DNA of 64,000 nt from Sulfurimonas aquatica (GCF_017357825.1 NZ_CP046072.1:1-64000), one strand, 5' to 3'. Shown: positions 37,538-46,480, numbered from the stretch's first letter. Numbers and translations are program-made. The notes: generated by a model from the letters alone, not told the origin.

Positions 37538-38850
37538 TGCATATGGATTTAACGCAAGGGACTATTAAAGAGCATATAGTAAAACTCGCCATTCCTTCCG
37601 TAGTTGGCTACTTCTTTCACACTCTTTTTAATGTCACAGATACCTACTTTGCAGGGCTAATATCTACAGAAGCACTCTCCGCTCTCTCTTTGTCGGCTTC
37701 TGTGTTTTTTATGATTTTAGCCATTGGCATAGGGATGAGTGAGGCTTTGAGCTCTTTAGTTGGAAATGCTTTAGGTGAAAAAGATATAAAAAAAGCACAG
37801 CATACTACGCTTAACGGCCTGCTTTTTGCACTACTGCTTTCCATATTTTTAAGCGTAGTTGGCATTTTGACTCTTCCTCTTTTAGTTGAAGCTCTTGGTG
37901 ATCCTTCTTATGCAAAAGAGACATATGAGTATATTCACATTATCATCTATGGGATTATCTTTTTCATAGCCTCTTTCTTTTTAAATGCCCTTTTAAACGC
38001 CACGGGAGATACAAAGTCTTTTAGAAACGTACTTATATTTACGGCTATTTTAAACATCTTTCTTGATTATGTTTTTATACACTACTTTAACCTTGGCGTT
38101 AAGGGTATAGCGTTAGCTACCATACTCGCTGAGGTTATCACTATGCTTTATCTCTTTTACAAGGTAAGAAAGAGTGTTTTATGGAGTGGATTTTTAGCAT
38201 TAGAATATGATTTTACACTTATAAAAAGATTACTAAAAAATGGTTTCCCACCAAGTGTAAACATGTTTATGATGGCGTTTGGTATGTATATCATTACCTA
38301 TTTTGTTGCACCCTTTGGAAAAGAGGCTGTTGCCGCGTTTGGTATAGGTATGAGAATAGAGCAGCTTTTTCTTATGCCGGTAGTAGGGCTTAATGTCGCA
38401 ACTTTAGCCATAGTCGCACAAAACAACGGTGCTAAAACATACGAGCGAATAGAGCCAACAATGAAGATGGCTATAAAGTATGGATGGATTATCTCTACCT
38501 TAGGTGTGACGTCATTTTTACTCTTTGGGGAGTTCTTCGCCTCTTTGATGACTACTGATGCTTTAGTGATAGAACAAACTGCGCTTTATCTTCGGGTGGC
38601 AGGCCTTGCTTCTTATGGCTTTGTGATTATTTTTATCTACATTGCGATGCTCCAAGGCATAGAAAAACCAGCAGTTATCTTACCTGTGAGCATATACAGA
38701 CAAGTGGCTGCACCCATCCTTCTTTTATCACTTTTGAGTTACTATGACTTCTCATTAGTCTGGGTGTGGATAGCTCTAAATGCCATCATATTCTCCTCTG
38801 CGATTTTCTTGTGGCTTTATGGAGAGAAAAAGTTAAAACTACTAGCTTAA
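37537..38850 (+). CDS. MATE-family multidrug efflux transporter
   Basis: 437 residues, about 12 membrane helices in two halves, using a sodium or proton gradient. Family features are the N-terminal LAIPSVVGYFFHTLFNVTDTYFAGL, NALGEKDIKKAQ, the long fifth-helix NATGDTKSFRN, and RIEQLFLMPVVGLNVATLAIVAQN. The start overlaps the stop of the upstream permease by one base; the Met two codons later is an alternative start. The two exporters probably form one operon. The substrate is not known. Confidence 0.92.
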   Translation: MHMDLTQGTIKEHIVKLAIPSVVGYFFHTLFNVTDTYFAGLISTEALSALSLSASVFFMILAIGIGMSEALSSLVGNALGEKDIKKAQHTTLNGLLFALLLSIFLSVVGILTLPLLVEALGDPSYAKETYEYIHIIIYGIIFFIASFFLNALLNATGDTKSFRNVLIFTAILNIFLDYVFIHYFNLGVKGIALATILAEVITMLYLFYKVRKSVLWSGFLALEYDFTLIKRLLKNGFPPSVNMFMMAFGMYIITYFVAPFGKEAVAAFGIGMRIEQLFLMPVVGLNVATLAIVAQNNGAKTYERIEPTMKMAIKYGWIISTLGVTSFLLFGEFFASLMTTDALVIEQTALYLRVAGLASYGFVIIFIYIAMLQGIEKPAVILPVSIYRQVAAPILLLSLLSYYDFSLVWVWIALNAIIFSSAIFLWLYGEKKLKLLA

Positions 38851-38866
38851 TCTCCTTGGTTACACT

Positions 38867-38919
38867 CTTGTAATCTGAAGAAACCCACTTGCTACCTCCG
38901 TGAAACAATCTTGTAATCT
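38867..38919. promoter_or_regulatory. Repeated CTTGTAATCT upstream of phoX
   Basis: CTTGTAATCT occurs at 38867-38876 and again at 38910-38919, 43 bases apart, in the gap before the phosphatase gene. The first copy is also part of a short inverted repeat (TTACA-TGTAA). Phosphate-responsive regulators bind direct repeats, but no known Pho-box consensus is matched. A transcription-factor site is inference only. Confidence 0.35.
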
Positions 38920-38976
38920 TTAAACTCTAGAATTCGCCAAGCCAAAAATTATGGCATATATTTATGGAGTTTACTA

Positions 38977-40905
38977 ATGAAAAAAAGAACAATGATAAGT
39001 TTTGTAACTGCTACAGCTTTACTATTTACCCTCAGCGCTTGTGGAACAGATACACAAGATGGTGCTGTTGGAGAAACTGGCTTAGTTGGTACAAGTGGGA
39101 GTGATGGTGTGGATGGAGCAGATGGTGCGGATGGGACAAATGGTGTTGATGCAACGGCATACAGCATGTCGTTTACTAGCATAGCCGTTCCTACGACTGA
39201 TGCTGACAAACGTGTGAACAATGCTTCAAAATCTGTAACAATTAATGGTACAGAAAAATCAATAGACTTTCATACCCTGCTGCGTTCAGGTGATGCCTCT
39301 CCTGATGCTAATGGAGAACACTTTGCACTTGTAAAAGATGCTGCGGGTAATGCACTTACTCAAGCAGATAATGTTGCTAACTCTAAGTATGGAGGGAGTG
39401 AGCCTTGGTACTGTGGACAATCTAGTGGACTTGATTATACTTCACTCATCACTTATGGTTCAAAACTTTTTGCCATTACAGCGCTAGAGTGTAGAATCGG
39501 TGGTGCATATATTACTGAGTTAAATCAAGATGCACAAAATGGAGAGTTATCAGTTGTTTCGACAAAGAGTGTTGATTTCTCAGATGTAAATGGTACGTAC
39601 ATTAACTGTGCGGGTATGACTACTCCATGGAATTCACACCTAGGTAGTGAAGAGTATGAACCAAATATGCGAACTGTTGATGAGACAGATTCTAAGACTA
39701 TAAGTATCGCAAAATACAATGGCTATACTCCAACTGCTACAAATGCTAAGTACATCGGTTATCACATGGGTTGGATTCCAGAGATAAAAGTGACAAGTGA
39801 TGCAGGTGCTACAAATGTAGTAAAACATTATGCAATGGGCCGTGCAGCACATGAGTTAGCATATGTGATGCCAGATAAAAAGACAGTTTACCTGAGTGAT
39901 GATGGTACAAATGGTGGATTTTACATGTTTGTTGCCGATGTTGAGGAGGATTTAAGTGCTGGTAATTTATATGCCGCAAAATGGATTCAAGAGTCATCTG
40001 AAAATGGCGGAAGTGCGACTATTAACTGGGTTGCTATGGGTCACTTGAGCAATGCTGAAGTTAAAACAATGCTAGATGCTAAAACTGAGTTTAGCGATAT
40101 CTTTGATTATGAAGCTGTAGATGTAAATGGTTCATGTACTACTGCTGGGTATAAGCCTGTAAACACATCTGCTGGAGCTGAATGTCTTTTACTCAAGTCA
40201 GGAAAAGAAAAAGCTGCTGCTAGTTTAGAAAAACGCCGTTATGCAGCATATCTTGGTGCAACTACAGAGTTTGCAAAAGAAGAGGGAATCACATACAACT
40301 CTGATGATAAAAAACTCTATATGGCTATCAGTAATATTTACAAAGGTATGGAAGATAACAAGTACAAAGGCATAGCGGAGACTAAGTATGACATCGCTAG
40401 TAATAATGACATTCGCCTTGACTATAGTAAATGTGGAGCTGTTTATGCACTTGATGTTGAAAATGGCAAACGCGATACTCAAGGCGGCACAATTGATAGT
40501 GACTATGTAATAGGAAATATGTACTCAGAAGTAACGGGTGCAGATGCGACTTATACAGGAGACCTTGCGTTTAATCAGTGTAGCGTTAATGGTATCTCTT
40601 ATCCTGATAACGTAACATACTTAGATAAGTATGGCATTCTAATAATCGGTGAAGATACTGGCTATCATGAAAATGATATGATTTGGGCTTACAATGTAAA
40701 AACAAAAGATATGAAACGTGTATTTACATCTCTGTATGGAGCTGAGACTACATCTCCATTTTGGCATAAAAACATCAATGGTTTTGGTTATATGACGACG
40801 GTTGTACAACATCCATTTGGTGAAGATAACACAGACAAAAAACTTGTTGATTCTGATCTTAACTCTTACATGGGTTATATGGGACCATTTCCAGCTTTAG
40901 ACTAA
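38977..40905 (+). CDS. phoX: PhoX-family alkaline phosphatase lipoprotein with collagen-like N-terminus
   Basis: 642 residues. The lipobox LSACG makes Cys22 the lipid-modified residue. Residues 29-58 are ten perfect Gly-X-Y triplets (GAVGETGLVG...). The rest is a PhoX/DUF839 phosphatase: WNSHLGSEEYEPNMR, HELAYVMPDKKTVYLSDDGTNGGFYMFVAD, YPDNVTYLDKYGILIIGEDTGYHENDMIW. PhoX enzymes use calcium and iron to free phosphate from organic esters outside the cytoplasm. Most are Tat-exported; this one has a short Sec-type lipoprotein signal without a twin Arg. GGAG precedes the ATG. Confidence 0.9.
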   Translation: MKKRTMISFVTATALLFTLSACGTDTQDGAVGETGLVGTSGSDGVDGADGADGTNGVDATAYSMSFTSIAVPTTDADKRVNNASKSVTINGTEKSIDFHTLLRSGDASPDANGEHFALVKDAAGNALTQADNVANSKYGGSEPWYCGQSSGLDYTSLITYGSKLFAITALECRIGGAYITELNQDAQNGELSVVSTKSVDFSDVNGTYINCAGMTTPWNSHLGSEEYEPNMRTVDETDSKTISIAKYNGYTPTATNAKYIGYHMGWIPEIKVTSDAGATNVVKHYAMGRAAHELAYVMPDKKTVYLSDDGTNGGFYMFVADVEEDLSAGNLYAAKWIQESSENGGSATINWVAMGHLSNAEVKTMLDAKTEFSDIFDYEAVDVNGSCTTAGYKPVNTSAGAECLLLKSGKEKAAASLEKRRYAAYLGATTEFAKEEGITYNSDDKKLYMAISNIYKGMEDNKYKGIAETKYDIASNNDIRLDYSKCGAVYALDVENGKRDTQGGTIDSDYVIGNMYSEVTGADATYTGDLAFNQCSVNGISYPDNVTYLDKYGILIIGEDTGYHENDMIWAYNVKTKDMKRVFTSLYGAETTSPFWHKNINGFGYMTTVVQHPFGEDNTDKKLVDSDLNSYMGYMGPFPALD

Positions 40906-40914
40906 ATCTCTAAA

Positions 40915-40937
40915 CTATCTCTTTTTTTGAGAGATAG
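40915..40937 (+). terminator. Possible terminator of phoX
   Basis: CTATCTC (40915-40921) pairs with GAGATAG (40931-40937) around a loop of seven T plus GA. The stem lies ten bases after the phoX stop. The U-run is in the loop rather than after the stem, so termination strength is uncertain. Confidence 0.4.
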
Positions 40938-40963
40938 CTTCTATCCTTTAAACCTCTTGTAGA

Positions 40964-40969
40964 TATAAT
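40964..40969 (+). promoter_or_regulatory. -10 element of dnaG placed for a leaderless transcript
   Basis: TATAAT at 40964-40969 is followed by six bases and the dnaG ATG at 40976. Transcription would start on or next to the A of the ATG, and no Shine-Dalgarno sequence is visible. The spacing is identical to that before the small secreted protein at 15591. Confidence 0.5.
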
Positions 40970-40975
40970 ACATAC

Positions 40976-42637
40976 ATGATTGCACAAGACTCCATAGAAG
41001 CCCTAAAGGCACGACTTGACATTGTTGACGTTGTTGGTAGCTATGTTGAGTTAAAAAAAGCAGGTGGTAACTACAAAGCACCTTGTCCTTTTCACGATGA
41101 AAAATCCCCCTCATTTGTTGTAAGTCCACAGAAGCAGATATATCACTGTTTCGGCTGCGGCGCCGGCGGAGATAGCGTTAAGTTTGTTATGGAGTATGAG
41201 AAACTTAACTATCCAGAAGCCTTAGAAAAACTTGCCGACTCTTACAACTTTACGCTCTCTTATACAGATAACAAAAACAACAAACCCCGCTCACAAGTTA
41301 TGGACGCTTTAAACGAGTGGTACAAAAACCTACTCAACCAAAAACGAGAAGCACTCGCATACATACAAGAACGCGGAATATACGAGAGTAGCGTTGAGAA
41401 GTTTGGCATAGGCTATGCACCTGATTCAAACGCGACTATTAACTATGTAAAATCTCAGATGTTTACTATGAATGAAGCCGTTGAAATGGGTGTGATTGGT
41501 TATGATGGTGGGCGAAATTTTGCACGCTTTATAGAGCGTATAACCTTTCCTATTCGCTCGGCAAATGGAAGTTTGGTTGGTTTTGGTGGAAGGACTATTA
41601 CTGGACATCAAGCAAAGTACGTAAACTCTCCAGAGACTCCATTTTTTAACAAGTCGCGTTTACTTTATGCTTATCACTTAGCAAAGCAGTCGCTTCATAA
41701 AAAAGGTGAGATTATTATCACTGAGGGTTACTTAGACGTTATCATGCTTCATCAAGCGGGTTTTGATAACGCAGTGGCAACTTTAGGAACGGCTCTAACA
41801 GTTGAGCATCTCCCACTTCTTAGAAAAGGTGAGCCAAAAGTTGTGATGGCATATGATGGAGATAAAGCTGGTCGTGCTGCGGCTCTTAAAGCCTCTAAGC
41901 TTTTAAGTGCGAGTGGATTTCGTGGTGGCGTTGTTGTTTTTGAAGGTGGACTTGACCCTGCAGACATGGTAAAAGATGGAAGAGTCGAAGAGCTTGCAAA
42001 TATGTTTCGCTCTCCTAAGTCTTTTATAGAGTTTGTTTTAGATGAACTACTCTCTTTGTATGATCTAAGAGATCCAAAGGCAAAAGAGAGCTGTATGGGA
42101 GAAGGCGTGGCATATCTTAAAACTCTCTCGCCACTGCTTCAAGAGGAGTACAGGACTTACCTTGCTTCGCGTTTAGGCGGACTTGGCGTTTCGCCATCGC
42201 TTGTTAAGCTAACGTCTAATGACAACTCCCAGCAAAATAGGCCACTTGTTCAAAATAACTCACATAAAGATATGTGGGAGCTTTCACTCATAAAAACGGT
42301 TTTAGAAAAACCACACTTTATAAACCAGATACTAGATGTTCTAGACCCGTCATTGTTACTTTTTCATTCACGTGAATTCTCTTTAGCAATAGCTGGGAAG
42401 AGTGATTCTCCTGAACTTATGGCCATCATGGTAGATGAGAGTATAACTGGACTCAAAGATGAAGATAGTCTCAATGCAGAACTTATAACCTTTCTGACTC
42501 GTTACTACGAACGTGAACTTAGGAAGGTAAATCTTGCGCAAAATATCTCTTTTGAGGAAAAAGCATTTTATATTCGTAAGTTTCGTGGTAAAATAGGAAA
42601 ACTTAAACGCGGCGAACTTGTTGGCTTCAACGATTAA
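40976..42637 (+). CDS. dnaG: DNA primase
   Basis: 553 residues. It makes RNA primers at the replication fork. The N-terminal zinc-binding domain has C37, H40, C58 and C61 (CPFH and CFGC). The TOPRIM catalytic core includes GEIIITEGYLDVIML and VVMAYDGDKAGRAA. The C-terminal part is the helicase-binding region. TATAAT only six bases upstream of the ATG suggests a leaderless mRNA. Confidence 0.97.
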   Translation: MIAQDSIEALKARLDIVDVVGSYVELKKAGGNYKAPCPFHDEKSPSFVVSPQKQIYHCFGCGAGGDSVKFVMEYEKLNYPEALEKLADSYNFTLSYTDNKNNKPRSQVMDALNEWYKNLLNQKREALAYIQERGIYESSVEKFGIGYAPDSNATINYVKSQMFTMNEAVEMGVIGYDGGRNFARFIERITFPIRSANGSLVGFGGRTITGHQAKYVNSPETPFFNKSRLLYAYHLAKQSLHKKGEIIITEGYLDVIMLHQAGFDNAVATLGTALTVEHLPLLRKGEPKVVMAYDGDKAGRAAALKASKLLSASGFRGGVVVFEGGLDPADMVKDGRVEELANMFRSPKSFIEFVLDELLSLYDLRDPKAKESCMGEGVAYLKTLSPLLQEEYRTYLASRLGGLGVSPSLVKLTSNDNSQQNRPLVQNNSHKDMWELSLIKTVLEKPHFINQILDVLDPSLLLFHSREFSLAIAGKSDSPELMAIMVDESITGLKDEDSLNAELITFLTRYYERELRKVNLAQNISFEEKAFYIRKFRGKIGKLKRGELVGFND

Positions 42638-42653
42638 AGATTAGGAAAAATTT

Positions 42654-43091
42654 ATGAAAATAGTATTACTTGTATTTATCTCTTTTGTTATGGCATATGC
42701 TCAAACGCCATTTGTGCTTACTGCATTTAAAAGTGCATACCCTGTGGTAGAAATAAACACAGATAAGGTACCACAAGAGTATAAAACAAACATTACTAAG
42801 TTACTTGCTAATACTACAAAAGAGTTGGGCATTAATACTGCAGGTTACTCATCAAGACCTATCGCTCTTACAATTTCTCGCATCGCTATAGGTGAGAAGT
42901 TAGTTCTAAAAGTGGCACTTATCGTTGGTGAAGAGGTTAAACGCAGTGATGATAATGAAGAGGTGTTTGCTATAACTTATGTAAAAGATGATATCTTTGA
43001 AGTTGAAAGTCTAAGAGGAGATGTGATGGATAGTGTTGAGTATCTTCTAGAAGATTTTAAAGAACAGTATAAAGAGGATAACACAAAATGA
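42654..43091 (+). CDS. Secreted protein of unknown function
   Basis: 145 residues. A signal peptide (about 1-16, AYA) precedes a single mixed alpha/beta domain without cysteines (TAFKSAYPVVEINTDKVPQEYK, RPIALTISRIAIGEKLVLKVALIVGEEV). It follows dnaG by 16 bases and overlaps the next secreted thioredoxin-fold gene by four bases, so the two are co-translated and may work together in the periplasm. No family is recognised. Confidence 0.78.
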   Translation: MKIVLLVFISFVMAYAQTPFVLTAFKSAYPVVEINTDKVPQEYKTNITKLLANTTKELGINTAGYSSRPIALTISRIAIGEKLVLKVALIVGEEVKRSDDNEEVFAITYVKDDIFEVESLRGDVMDSVEYLLEDFKEQYKEDNTK

Positions 43092-43483
43092 GATATATCT
43101 TTTTAGTAACACTCCTTTGTAGTTTTATGTTTGCGCAGTCCTATCAAGAGTTTGCAAAACAGTACGGATATGAAACTGACTATAAAGTAGCTCTGCAAAA
43201 GGCAAAACAGGCCAAAAAAGATGTTTTAATGGTGCAGGTTTCAAACTACTGTCCATGGTGTAGAAAGTTAGAAAAAAAGATACTCTCTCGAGAAAATATA
43301 AATGAAGTTATACATAAAAAGTATATTCCACTCATAGTAAACCGCGAAGAAAAAAACTTACCAAAGCAGTTTAACACACCGATAATCCCCGTGACATACA
43401 TTATAGATTATGAAGATGACACTGCTTTTCTTAGCCTCCCTGGATATAAAGATAAGGACGAATTCTTCTCTTTTGTAGAGTAG
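43088..43483 (+). CDS. Periplasmic thioredoxin-fold protein
   Basis: 131 residues. A signal peptide (about 1-17, FAQ) is followed by a thioredoxin fold with active site NYCPWCRKLEKK and cis-Pro region IIPVTYIID. The CPWC pair and length resemble SoxW or DsbD-gamma-type reductants. The start overlaps the preceding gene (ATGA). The partner is unknown; disulfide reduction in the periplasm is the likely role. Confidence 0.88.
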   Translation: MRYIFLVTLLCSFMFAQSYQEFAKQYGYETDYKVALQKAKQAKKDVLMVQVSNYCPWCRKLEKKILSRENINEVIHKKYIPLIVNREEKNLPKQFNTPIIPVTYIIDYEDDTAFLSLPGYKDKDEFFSFVE

Positions 43484-43530
43484 GTTTTGGTAGAGAAAGT
43501 TACAGCTCACACATTTAACTTCCATGAATT

Positions 43531-43574
43531 AGTCAAGTTTTTTATTATTACATAAGATTTTGCTATACTTGACT
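43531..43574. promoter_or_regulatory. Inverted repeat over a -10 element
   Basis: AGTCAAGT (43531-43538) and ACTTGACT (43567-43574) are an 8-base inverted repeat 28 bases apart. The right arm overlaps the end of TATACT (43564-43569), the likely -10 of the gene starting at 43599. This is a good place for a repressor site, but no regulator is known. Confidence 0.4.
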
Positions 43575-43598
43575 TAACACTAATGAAAAGGTTCATTC

Positions 43599-44018
43599 AT
43601 GGCAGGAATACATTTTACATTTGACAATTTCAAGCAACTTATGCGTTTAAATATGGGTATATCAGATAGATTGGATGAGAATCGTGCAGAGAGCTTTACT
43701 CTTTTGTATTGTGATTTTGAGGGGATAGCCCCTGAGATTATTGATAGTTCATTAGAAGAGATACTAAGAACGTCCGACTCCATTGTAAACCATGGAACAG
43801 ACTACTTTTTTGTACTTCCATATACGGACAAATATGGAGCGGACATAGTTAAGAAAATGTTTGATGAGTTTTTTGCTAAGTATTTGAATGCTTTTTTACT
43901 CTCTTATCCAGCTGATGGAGAGACACCTGAAGAGATACTTGGAGCTATGCAAGATAGTGTAAGTACCTTTTTAAAAAAAGATCTGCACTGTCTAGATAGG
44001 TTCGCAAAAGTAATCTAA
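43599..44018 (+). CDS. Small degenerate GGDEF-like protein
   Basis: 139 residues, cytoplasmic. Residues 30-105 follow the pattern of a GGDEF domain core: a first strand FTLLYCDFEG, then EEILRTSDSIVNHGTDYFFVLPYTDKYGADIVKKMFDEFF. HGTDY (65-69) occupies the GGDEF place. Lacking the catalytic motif and about 30 residues shorter than a normal domain, it cannot be a cyclase. A binding or structural role is possible. The assignment is by pattern only. Its end overlaps a convergent gene by four bases. Confidence 0.65.
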   Translation: MAGIHFTFDNFKQLMRLNMGISDRLDENRAESFTLLYCDFEGIAPEIIDSSLEEILRTSDSIVNHGTDYFFVLPYTDKYGADIVKKMFDEFFAKYLNAFLLSYPADGETPEEILGAMQDSVSTFLKKDLHCLDRFAKVI

Positions 44019-44233
44019 TAATCTTTTTTTACAAACTTGTAATATTTTGAATTTTTATAAAAAAGTATCGCATTTTCAATTTTGCGTTCTTTAGATACTT
44101 TTTTATCACACACCCATCTACACTTCACCTCTGAATTTTCAGCTATTTTTTGATGAGTCTTACAAAGCATGATATTTTTAGGGACATAAGCAATAAGCAT
44201 TGATGCTGCAAGTAGTAATAGTGCTATTTTCAT
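44015..44233 (-). CDS. Small secreted protein of unknown function
   Basis: 72 residues. A hydrophobic N-terminus (about 1-16) looks like a signal peptide or anchor. Three cysteines (MLCKTH, VKCRWVC) and many lysines follow. Its 3' end overlaps the preceding plus-strand gene by four bases. The reading frame is short and no family is recognised, so it is a moderate-confidence gene. Confidence 0.55.
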   Translation of the reverse strand: MKIALLLLAASMLIAYVPKNIMLCKTHQKIAENSEVKCRWVCDKKVSKERKIENAILFYKNSKYYKFVKKDY

Positions 44234-44284
44234 ACTCTCTAAATCGGCAACTTTTTAAATAGGTTTAGTTCATTTGTGGATAGA

Positions 44285-45124
44285 TTAAAACCTAAGCTGA
44301 AAACCAACTTGCATGTTATGGATAAGGTTGAAACTTATACTTGATGATGTGTCTGTGAGTTCTATGAGTTGATTTATATAGATAGCTTGGTAAGCACTAT
44401 AAATGGAAAAATTATCTCCTATATCGTAGGAGATACCAGCTTGTACACCTAAGAGCATAGATATTGATGGTTCACTTGCTTCATACTGTGTTAGCTTGAG
44501 TGAACTGACTCCTCCAAGAAGCCCTGCATAGAGTCCTAAATCTTCTGTAGCATATAGCTTGTAGTTAAGAGATCCATATGCATTGCTCATTGCTATATCA
44601 GTAGTTGAGGTGTCTAAATAGCTTAGAGATGAGAAAATATTATCGTTAAAGTAGTAACCAGCCTCAAGAGCGAAGCTCATACCACTGTTTACATACTGGC
44701 TTGCCGTTTGATCATCTGTTGATCCATTAATGCTTGAGAGTCCAAAACCTGCTGCTATGAACATACTGTTTTTATCCCTATCTGCTGTACTTTGAGTACT
44801 TGTTGTCTCTTTCTCTTGGCTTTTGATGTTTTTGGTATTTTCATCTTTGCTCTGTTGTTTTACAACTCTAGCAGAAGGGAAGTAGCGTTTAGCTCTTTTA
44901 AGAGCTAGGTTAGCAGATGAAGTAGAGTTGTATTTACCTGAATACACGACATAACCTGAAGAAGACTTCTGTACAAACATCTTTATCTTTAAAGAGTCTA
45001 GTTTGGACTTTATGGACTTTAAGGCACTCTTCTTAGAAGTTTTTGTAATGATGAGCTGCGATGTAGCGGCAAATACAGGTAGACTCAAAAGAGAGATAAG
45101 CAGTAGTAGTTTTAGTAGTTTCAC
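44285..45124 (-). CDS. SPOR-like domain fused to outer-membrane beta-barrel (paralogue 1)
   Basis: 279 residues. A signal peptide (about 1-19, PVFA) is followed by a SPOR-like domain (about 22-90: QLIITKTSKKSALKSIKSKL, GYVVYSGKYNSTSSANLALKRAKRYFPSARVV). A hydrophilic linker (about 91-118) and an OmpA-like barrel (about 119-279) ending ...MQVGFQLRF complete it. SPOR domains bind denuded peptidoglycan; the barrel would sit in the outer membrane, so the protein may link the two. The gene at 46623-47519 has the same layout. It lies nine bases downstream of a lipoprotein gene, in one transcript. Confidence 0.78.
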   Translation of the reverse strand: MKLLKLLLLISLLSLPVFAATSQLIITKTSKKSALKSIKSKLDSLKIKMFVQKSSSGYVVYSGKYNSTSSANLALKRAKRYFPSARVVKQQSKDENTKNIKSQEKETTSTQSTADRDKNSMFIAAGFGLSSINGSTDDQTASQYVNSGMSFALEAGYYFNDNIFSSLSYLDTSTTDIAMSNAYGSLNYKLYATEDLGLYAGLLGGVSSLKLTQYEASEPSISMLLGVQAGISYDIGDNFSIYSAYQAIYINQLIELTDTSSSISFNLIHNMQVGFQLRF

Positions 45125-45133
45125 GATTTTTCC

Positions 45134-46480
45134 TTATAATATATCAGCATAGGAGTAAACTTTTGTAGCTGTTATTTCATTTGAATTTTCAGAGTTTAGT
45201 TCATATCTATAACACTTATGAAGGCCATCAATATCTTTTGGAGTCATGAGATAGATAGTTTTGTCTATGTTATTCACCCAAGCCTTATTAAATACAAAGT
45301 AATAGTCTGTTTCAAAAAATACTACATTTGATTCTGTTTTTGTATTTTGAAGATCTGGGTAAAAAAGTTTTACTTCAGAATTGTTTATATTTATGGCATC
45401 TTTATACTCTGATCTTATAGATATTCCATTGCTCAAGTCATCACTCTTTTGAAGTGCTAAGTTGTCATTTGTAAGTATGTTATAGTTTGTCTCTTTGCAA
45501 GCTTTATTATCCAAAATTGCATCGGTAGTGTCAAAGTCAGATTGAGTGATAGTATCATTTGTGATTTCCATGCTTACAACTGTTATCTCAGTGATATCTG
45601 AAGAGTTCACAAGCTTTTGGTTTGCCTCTGTCTGCTTGTTTAGTATGGATTCTTGGAGTCTGTTGAGGTTTGCTATATCAAGAGATGTGTCTTGTGCAAG
45701 TGTATTAAGTGTTGTCTGAAGCTCTTGTATCTGTGCTACAACATATATCTTTTCATTTTGAGGAATACTCATATCTAAGTTAATCTCAGAAGCTATAAGT
45801 ATGTTGTTTATGTTTAGGTTCTGCTGTATCATCTCATCTTTTATGAACTCCTCTAGTGAGAAGTCAGTAGGTTTTGTGAAACTTGGGTTTTCATTTTTTT
45901 CTATAGCTGTTTCTATCATCAGTTTTGTGTGCTGAATCTCTTGAGACTTTGCAAAGAGCTTTATGTCTTTCATGGGGTCTTGATCTATTTGTGCTGCAGT
46001 TACTTCAAGAAGAGAGGAGATAGTAACCACTGCGTCATGGAGTGTTAAAATATCTATGTTTTGAGAGTTTAAAACAGACATAGCAACAAGATCAGTCATA
46101 GGAGAAACAACTACACTTGGATTATTACTTAAAGTAGAGGAGTTAAGAACTCTTTTAAGTTCTCCCTTGTGATCTAAGTTTGTAGAGGTGTCTATACCTC
46201 CAAAAGAGATAAGAGAGATTATTGAGTCCTCTTCAAGGCTAATGGCTTTAAAGCTAAAATTTCCATTTGAGTCTGTAGTGGTAGATGGCTCACTGCTACT
46301 ACAAAGAGCATCATTGTTTGTATCTATACATACGGTTGCCCCACTGATATATCCATCAACCACAATGCCATTTATATTTGTAGTATGTACTGAAGTAGTA
46401 TTTGAATCAGTCGCTTTGTAGTTAGATGCACCACATGCATTTAAGAGTAAAAGAAGTAGGAAAGTAAGTATAGTTTTCAT
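45134..46480 (-). CDS. Lipoprotein with shared C-terminal domain
   Basis: 448 residues. The frame extends to 46522, but ATG 46480 gives a proper lipoprotein signal (MKTILTFLLLLLLNACG) and is chosen. A carboxypeptidase-regulatory-like beta segment follows (GIVVDGYISGATVCIDTNNDALC...DSNGNFSF), then a long helical, Gln- and Asn-rich middle. The C-terminal domain (last 80 residues) includes YYFVFNKAWVNNIDKTIYLMTP, DIDGLHKCYRYEL and ITATKVYS. This end is clearly related to that of the lipoprotein at 47989-48600. It probably forms an operon with the SPOR-barrel gene that follows. Confidence 0.75.
   Translation of the reverse strand: MKTILTFLLLLLLNACGASNYKATDSNTTSVHTTNINGIVVDGYISGATVCIDTNNDALCSSSEPSTTTDSNGNFSFKAISLEEDSIISLISFGGIDTSTNLDHKGELKRVLNSSTLSNNPSVVVSPMTDLVAMSVLNSQNIDILTLHDAVVTISSLLEVTAAQIDQDPMKDIKLFAKSQEIQHTKLMIETAIEKNENPSFTKPTDFSLEEFIKDEMIQQNLNINNILIASEINLDMSIPQNEKIYVVAQIQELQTTLNTLAQDTSLDIANLNRLQESILNKQTEANQKLVNSSDITEITVVSMEITNDTITQSDFDTTDAILDNKACKETNYNILTNDNLALQKSDDLSNGISIRSEYKDAININNSEVKLFYPDLQNTKTESNVVFFETDYYFVFNKAWVNNIDKTIYLMTPKDIDGLHKCYRYELNSENSNEITATKVYSYADIL

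Noticed and set aside
43088-43483. SoxW assignment for the periplasmic thioredoxin-fold protein
   Set aside because: The CPWC motif and size fit, but no sox genes lie nearby, so only the fold is reported.
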